Positions 61,680-64,000 of a stretch of 64,000 nucleotides of DNA are shown here, piece after piece (positions within the stretch are counted from its first letter, which is position 1; the number at the start of each line of letters is the position of its first letter). The notes below the pieces were generated by a model. The model ran no database searches, was not told the DNA's origin, and worked only from the letters and a program-made list of their open reading frames with translations. The translations under genes were made by a program, and so were the position numbers. The DNA is from CAYGTK01 sp964352775 (lineage in GTDB: Bacteria; Bacteroidota; Bacteroidia; Chitinophagales; CAIOSU01): the NCBI GenBank assembly GCA_964352775.1, contig CAYGTK010000003.1, positions 5,360 to 69,359 on the forward strand, read 5' to 3'.

Positions 61680-62388
61680 CCAACTCCAGTTTTTCCTCTA
61701 TCTGTGGTACGCTTTTGTAAAGCTGCTCGTAGCTGTTTATGATGTAATACTGTACTTGGAATTTCTCCTTTACAAATTGTGAATTGAAAATTTCTTCTAC
61801 ATCGTAATCCCAACGTTCAGGAATATCCGACTCTAAAGAATAGATAGATTCTCCGCTGGAAGAAAGAATACCTGCGCCATATATCTTATGGTCGTCTCCT
61901 TCTTTTATCAAGCCAAATTCCACAGTGAACCAGTAAATACGGCTCATTAATTCCACAGCCCATTTATCGTTGATATGCTTAGTGGCTATTTTACTTATCT
62001 GTTCCAGATAATCAACAAAATGCTGGTCGGTTAATAAAGGCACGTGCCCAAAAACATCGTGGAACATGTCGGGTTCTTGCAGGTAATCAAGCTGCTCCAT
62101 TTTTCGTATCCAAGTAGTGGCAGGGAATTTCTTATTCGCCATCAGCTCAAAGAATTTATCATCAGCCACAATCCCAGGCACCTCATATATCTCCCAGCCC
62201 GTCAAGTCACGAAGGCGTTTATTCACCTCTGAATAGCGAGGTATTTTATCCGCTTCAAAACCTGATAATTCAATGCCCTTCAAATAAGCATCAGAGGCTC
62301 TATTGGCCAATATTTCCATTTGGCGTCCATATAGTATCGACCATACTTTGTGGTCTTCTTCGGTGTACTTCTCGTATTCCTGTTTCAT
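61669..62388 (-). CDS. phhA: Phenylalanine 4-hydroxylase (monooxygenase)
   Basis: 239 residues from the ATG at 62388; an upstream in-frame TTG at 62406 lies within or before the promoter box and would be wrong. Iron ligands are H110 and H115 in MFHDVFGHVPLL and E157 in YWFTVEFGL. No N-terminal ACT regulatory domain, as in bacterial PAH. It converts phenylalanine to tyrosine with a pterin cofactor. A TATTTTTG box ends 6 nt before the ATG. Confidence 0.95.
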   Translation of the reverse strand: MKQEYEKYTEEDHKVWSILYGRQMEILANRASDAYLKGIELSGFEADKIPRYSEVNKRLRDLTGWEIYEVPGIVADDKFFELMANKKFPATTWIRKMEQLDYLQEPDMFHDVFGHVPLLTDQHFVDYLEQISKIATKHINDKWAVELMSRIYWFTVEFGLIKEGDDHKIYGAGILSSSGESIYSLESDIPERWDYDVEEIFNSQFVKEKFQVQYYIINSYEQLYKSVPQIEEKLELAIA

Positions 62389-62394
62389 ATAACA

Positions 62395-62402
62395 CAAAAA
62401 TA
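62395..62402 (-). promoter_or_regulatory. -7 box TATTTTTG upstream of phhA
   Basis: On the minus strand TATTTTTG ends 6 nt before the ATG at 62388. Its position argues for that ATG and against the longer frame. Confidence 0.5.
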
Positions 62403-62461
62403 GCAAAGCCCCTACGGTGAGGAGCTTTCGGTTATTAACTATTTAATGTTTGGCAGTGCTA

Positions 62462-63952
62462 TTATGCCCTCTTTCTTTCTACTTGAGCTACCATTGTGCG
62501 GAATAACTCTTGCGGAACGAATGGCTTAGAAACGAAACCGTTCATGCCCGCATCCATAACTTTTTGCTCATCACTTTTAAAAGCAGATGCACTTACTGCT
62601 ATTATAGGTGTATTACACTTTGGCGCGGTAAGGTCGTTTCGTATCGCTTTACTGGCTTCGTAGCCATCCATAACGGGCATGTGCAGGTCCATAAGGATAA
62701 GCGAATAGTCGTTTTCACGTAACATTTCTAAAGCCACCTCACCATTTTCGGCATGGTCTACTTCTAATTCCGTATTCCATTTACCCAAAAGCTTAGTGGC
62801 CACTTTTACATTAATGGGGTTGTCTTCTACCAAAAGAACTTTTGTGCCGCTTGGCAAAACGTTGCCTGTTGTGGGGTTATCTTCTCTGCCAAGTTTAACC
62901 AGGCTATTCGACTTTACAAAGGGTAGGCTAAATCGGAACGAGCTGCCTTCTCCCATTTTACTTTCTACAAAAAACTCGCCTTCTTGAAGTTCTACCAGTT
63001 GTTTTGAAATGGCCAATCCTAATCCCGTACCACCATATTTCCTAGTGGTATTGGCCATAGCTTGGGTAAAGCTTTCAAATATCTTCTCCAGCTTTCCTTC
63101 TAGTATGCCAATGCCTGAATCTTTTATTTCTGTAGAGATGATCAAGTGATTATCATTGGCTTCTTCTACCGAAATATTTATCTCAATACCGCCCACTTCT
63201 GTAAACTTGATGGCATTGCCCACCAAATTCAATAGTACTTGATTGTACCGAACAGGGTCGCCTATTACAACATTTGGTAGGTCAGCATCTATCGATCGGC
63301 GGATCTTCAGGCCTTTTTCGTCGGTTTTATATTTAATGGTTTTTATTACTCCATTAACTACCTCTTCTAAACTGAAAGGGGTTGGGTCTAGCTCTATTTT
63401 TCCCGATTCTATCTTAGTAAGGTCAAGTATATCATTAATGATGACCAACAGATTGTCTGCTGAAAATTTGATAGAACTGATATACTCTAGTTGCTCGTCG
63501 GTCAATTCTGTTTGTAGCAATAAATTAGTCATGCCGATAACACCGTTCATTGGCGTCCGTATTTCATGACTCATATTACCTAAGAACTGCTCCTTAATTT
63601 TCGCGGAATGTTCTGCCGCATCACGGGCCTCAATAAGGGCATCTACCAAGCTATTAATGTCTAATTGCGTAACATCAACTCCCTCTTTTTTATTGGATGA
63701 AAGCAGTGCCTTTTGCAGCTTGCCCATCATCTTTTTATGGGCCTCATTTTCTTTGCTTAGCTTCTCATTTGCCTCGCTCGATTCGCGTGAGCTGATGTCC
63801 ATAGAACGCTCTATCAGTTTACGATCTTCCTCGTAAAAATTATAGGTCTGGTTCACCGCTAATAGCAGTGGCACCATCTCCTCGGTAAGCTCACCTTTAA
63901 ACTTTTTGCGAAGTTGCCTTAAGAGCAATTTGTTATTTAGAGAAGTTATCAC
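62462..63952 (-). CDS. Cytoplasmic hybrid histidine kinase (HisKA-HATPase-REC)
   Basis: 496 residues, no TM: helical N-terminus (1-55, RQLRKKFKGELTEEMVPLLL), coiled coil (about 55-120), HisKA with H129 in FLGNMSHEIRTPMNGVIG, HATPase with the N box NLVGNAIKF (242-250), KDSGIGI (277-283) and GGTGLGLAIS (307-316), and a receiver domain (370-490) with phospho-acceptor D422 in LILMDLHMPVMDG and K476 in FVSKPF. GTG start overlapping the upstream TGA (GTGA). The N-terminal family usually follows a FIST-domain sensor gene, which the next feature supports. Confidence 0.93.
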   Translation of the reverse strand: MITSLNNKLLLRQLRKKFKGELTEEMVPLLLAVNQTYNFYEEDRKLIERSMDISSRESSEANEKLSKENEAHKKMMGKLQKALLSSNKKEGVDVTQLDINSLVDALIEARDAAEHSAKIKEQFLGNMSHEIRTPMNGVIGMTNLLLQTELTDEQLEYISSIKFSADNLLVIINDILDLTKIESGKIELDPTPFSLEEVVNGVIKTIKYKTDEKGLKIRRSIDADLPNVVIGDPVRYNQVLLNLVGNAIKFTEVGGIEINISVEEANDNHLIISTEIKDSGIGILEGKLEKIFESFTQAMANTTRKYGGTGLGLAISKQLVELQEGEFFVESKMGEGSSFRFSLPFVKSNSLVKLGREDNPTTGNVLPSGTKVLLVEDNPINVKVATKLLGKWNTELEVDHAENGEVALEMLRENDYSLILMDLHMPVMDGYEASKAIRNDLTAPKCNTPIIAVSASAFKSDEQKVMDAGMNGFVSKPFVPQELFRTMVAQVERKRA

Positions 63953-64000
63953 GCAGCCTTAGCTTCAGAAAAAGTGGTGATGGTCATCGTTTGATTATGC
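63949..64000 (-). CDS. C-terminus of a FIST-like sensor protein (cut by the window edge)
   Basis: The last 16 codons of a minus-strand frame enter from the right edge, ending HNQTMTITTFSEAKAA then TGA, which overlaps the kinase GTG by 4 bp. HNQTMTIT resembles the end of FIST_C domains, and FIST proteins often precede this kinase type. Only 52 bp are visible, so the call rests mainly on that motif and context. Confidence 0.45.
   Translation of the reverse strand, partial: HNQTMTITTFSEAKAA

Noticed and set aside
1..64000. CRISPR array, tRNA or rRNA genes, prophage or transposase
   Set aside because: I looked for regular spaced repeats, cloverleaf-like tRNA 3' ends, 16S/23S signature stretches and DDE or integrase motifs; none was found, but a dedicated scan (tRNAscan, Infernal, ISEScan) was not possible.

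Overview
The window reads as a draft contig (two 10-N gaps) from a Bacteroidota bacterium, most likely Flavobacteriia or a close relative. Evidence: gliding and type IX secretion (T9SS) genes (gldB, gldD, gldE, a PorT-like barrel), five secreted proteins with type-A T9SS C-terminal sorting domains, a GldG-type DUF4340 protein next to dnaN, the order mutY-ssb-gldE-gldD, a Rng/HU/AURKAIP1-COX24 cluster, and repeated TAnnTTTG (-7) promoter boxes with no visible Shine-Dalgarno. The genus cannot be decided from the sequence alone. No rRNA, tRNA, CRISPR array, transposase, prophage or integrase was seen.

Layout. 1-6.9 kb: 3' end of a DUF4340 protein, dnaN, a PKD-type T9SS cargo, then on the minus strand a DUF502 membrane protein, a class-III aminotransferase and a MORN_2/YwqK-repeat lipoprotein. 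7-15.2 kb: a Cache/HAMP histidine kinase on plus, converging on a tightly packed minus run: transketolase N-half, two paralogous von Willebrand A proteins, transketolase C-half, ECF sigma factor, a one-TM putative anti-sigma protein and a secreted helical protein. 15.2-18.5 kb: T9SS cargo, SanA/YdcF, DUF1801 and a small lipoprotein. 18.5-24.2 kb: minus operon mutY-ssb-gldE-gldD-recG. 24.3-31.4 kb: HU, TPR protein, a 30-residue AURKAIP1/COX24-like protein, rng, nadE, PorT-like barrel, gldB and prohibitin. 31.4-40.4 kb: M23 peptidase, di-haem cytochrome peroxidase, metF, birA, rsfS, ftsH, lpxH, prfA. 40.5-43.5 kb: two T9SS cargo genes. 43.5-51.8 kb: uvrA, ECF sigma plus small partner and recA, with two palindrome-rich intergenic patches and one orphan gene (50.5-51.3 kb). 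51.8-64 kb: VTC domain + DUF4956 pair, glyS + SGNH protein, SulP transporter, succinate-semialdehyde-type dehydrogenase + class-I amidotransferase hydrolase, GEVED T9SS cargo, phenylalanine hydroxylase, and a hybrid histidine kinase overlapping a FIST-like gene that runs off the window.

How the genes work together. Most are housekeeping (replication, repair, translation, NAD, folate, biotin, lipid A). The envelope theme is T9SS/gliding: three Gld proteins, a PorT-like barrel and five cargo proteins lie in the same 64 kb. The parts that look least routine are the transketolase/VWA/ECF-sigma run, the VTC-DUF4956 pair, the orphan gene and repeat mosaic at 50.5-51.8 kb, the palindrome-rich stretch at 43.6-44.0 kb, the direct repeats in front of uvrA, and a set of -7 boxes placed only 4-6 nt before start codons, which suggests leaderless transcripts. 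I did not find a clear new defence or mobile system; functional proposals for these parts are inference.
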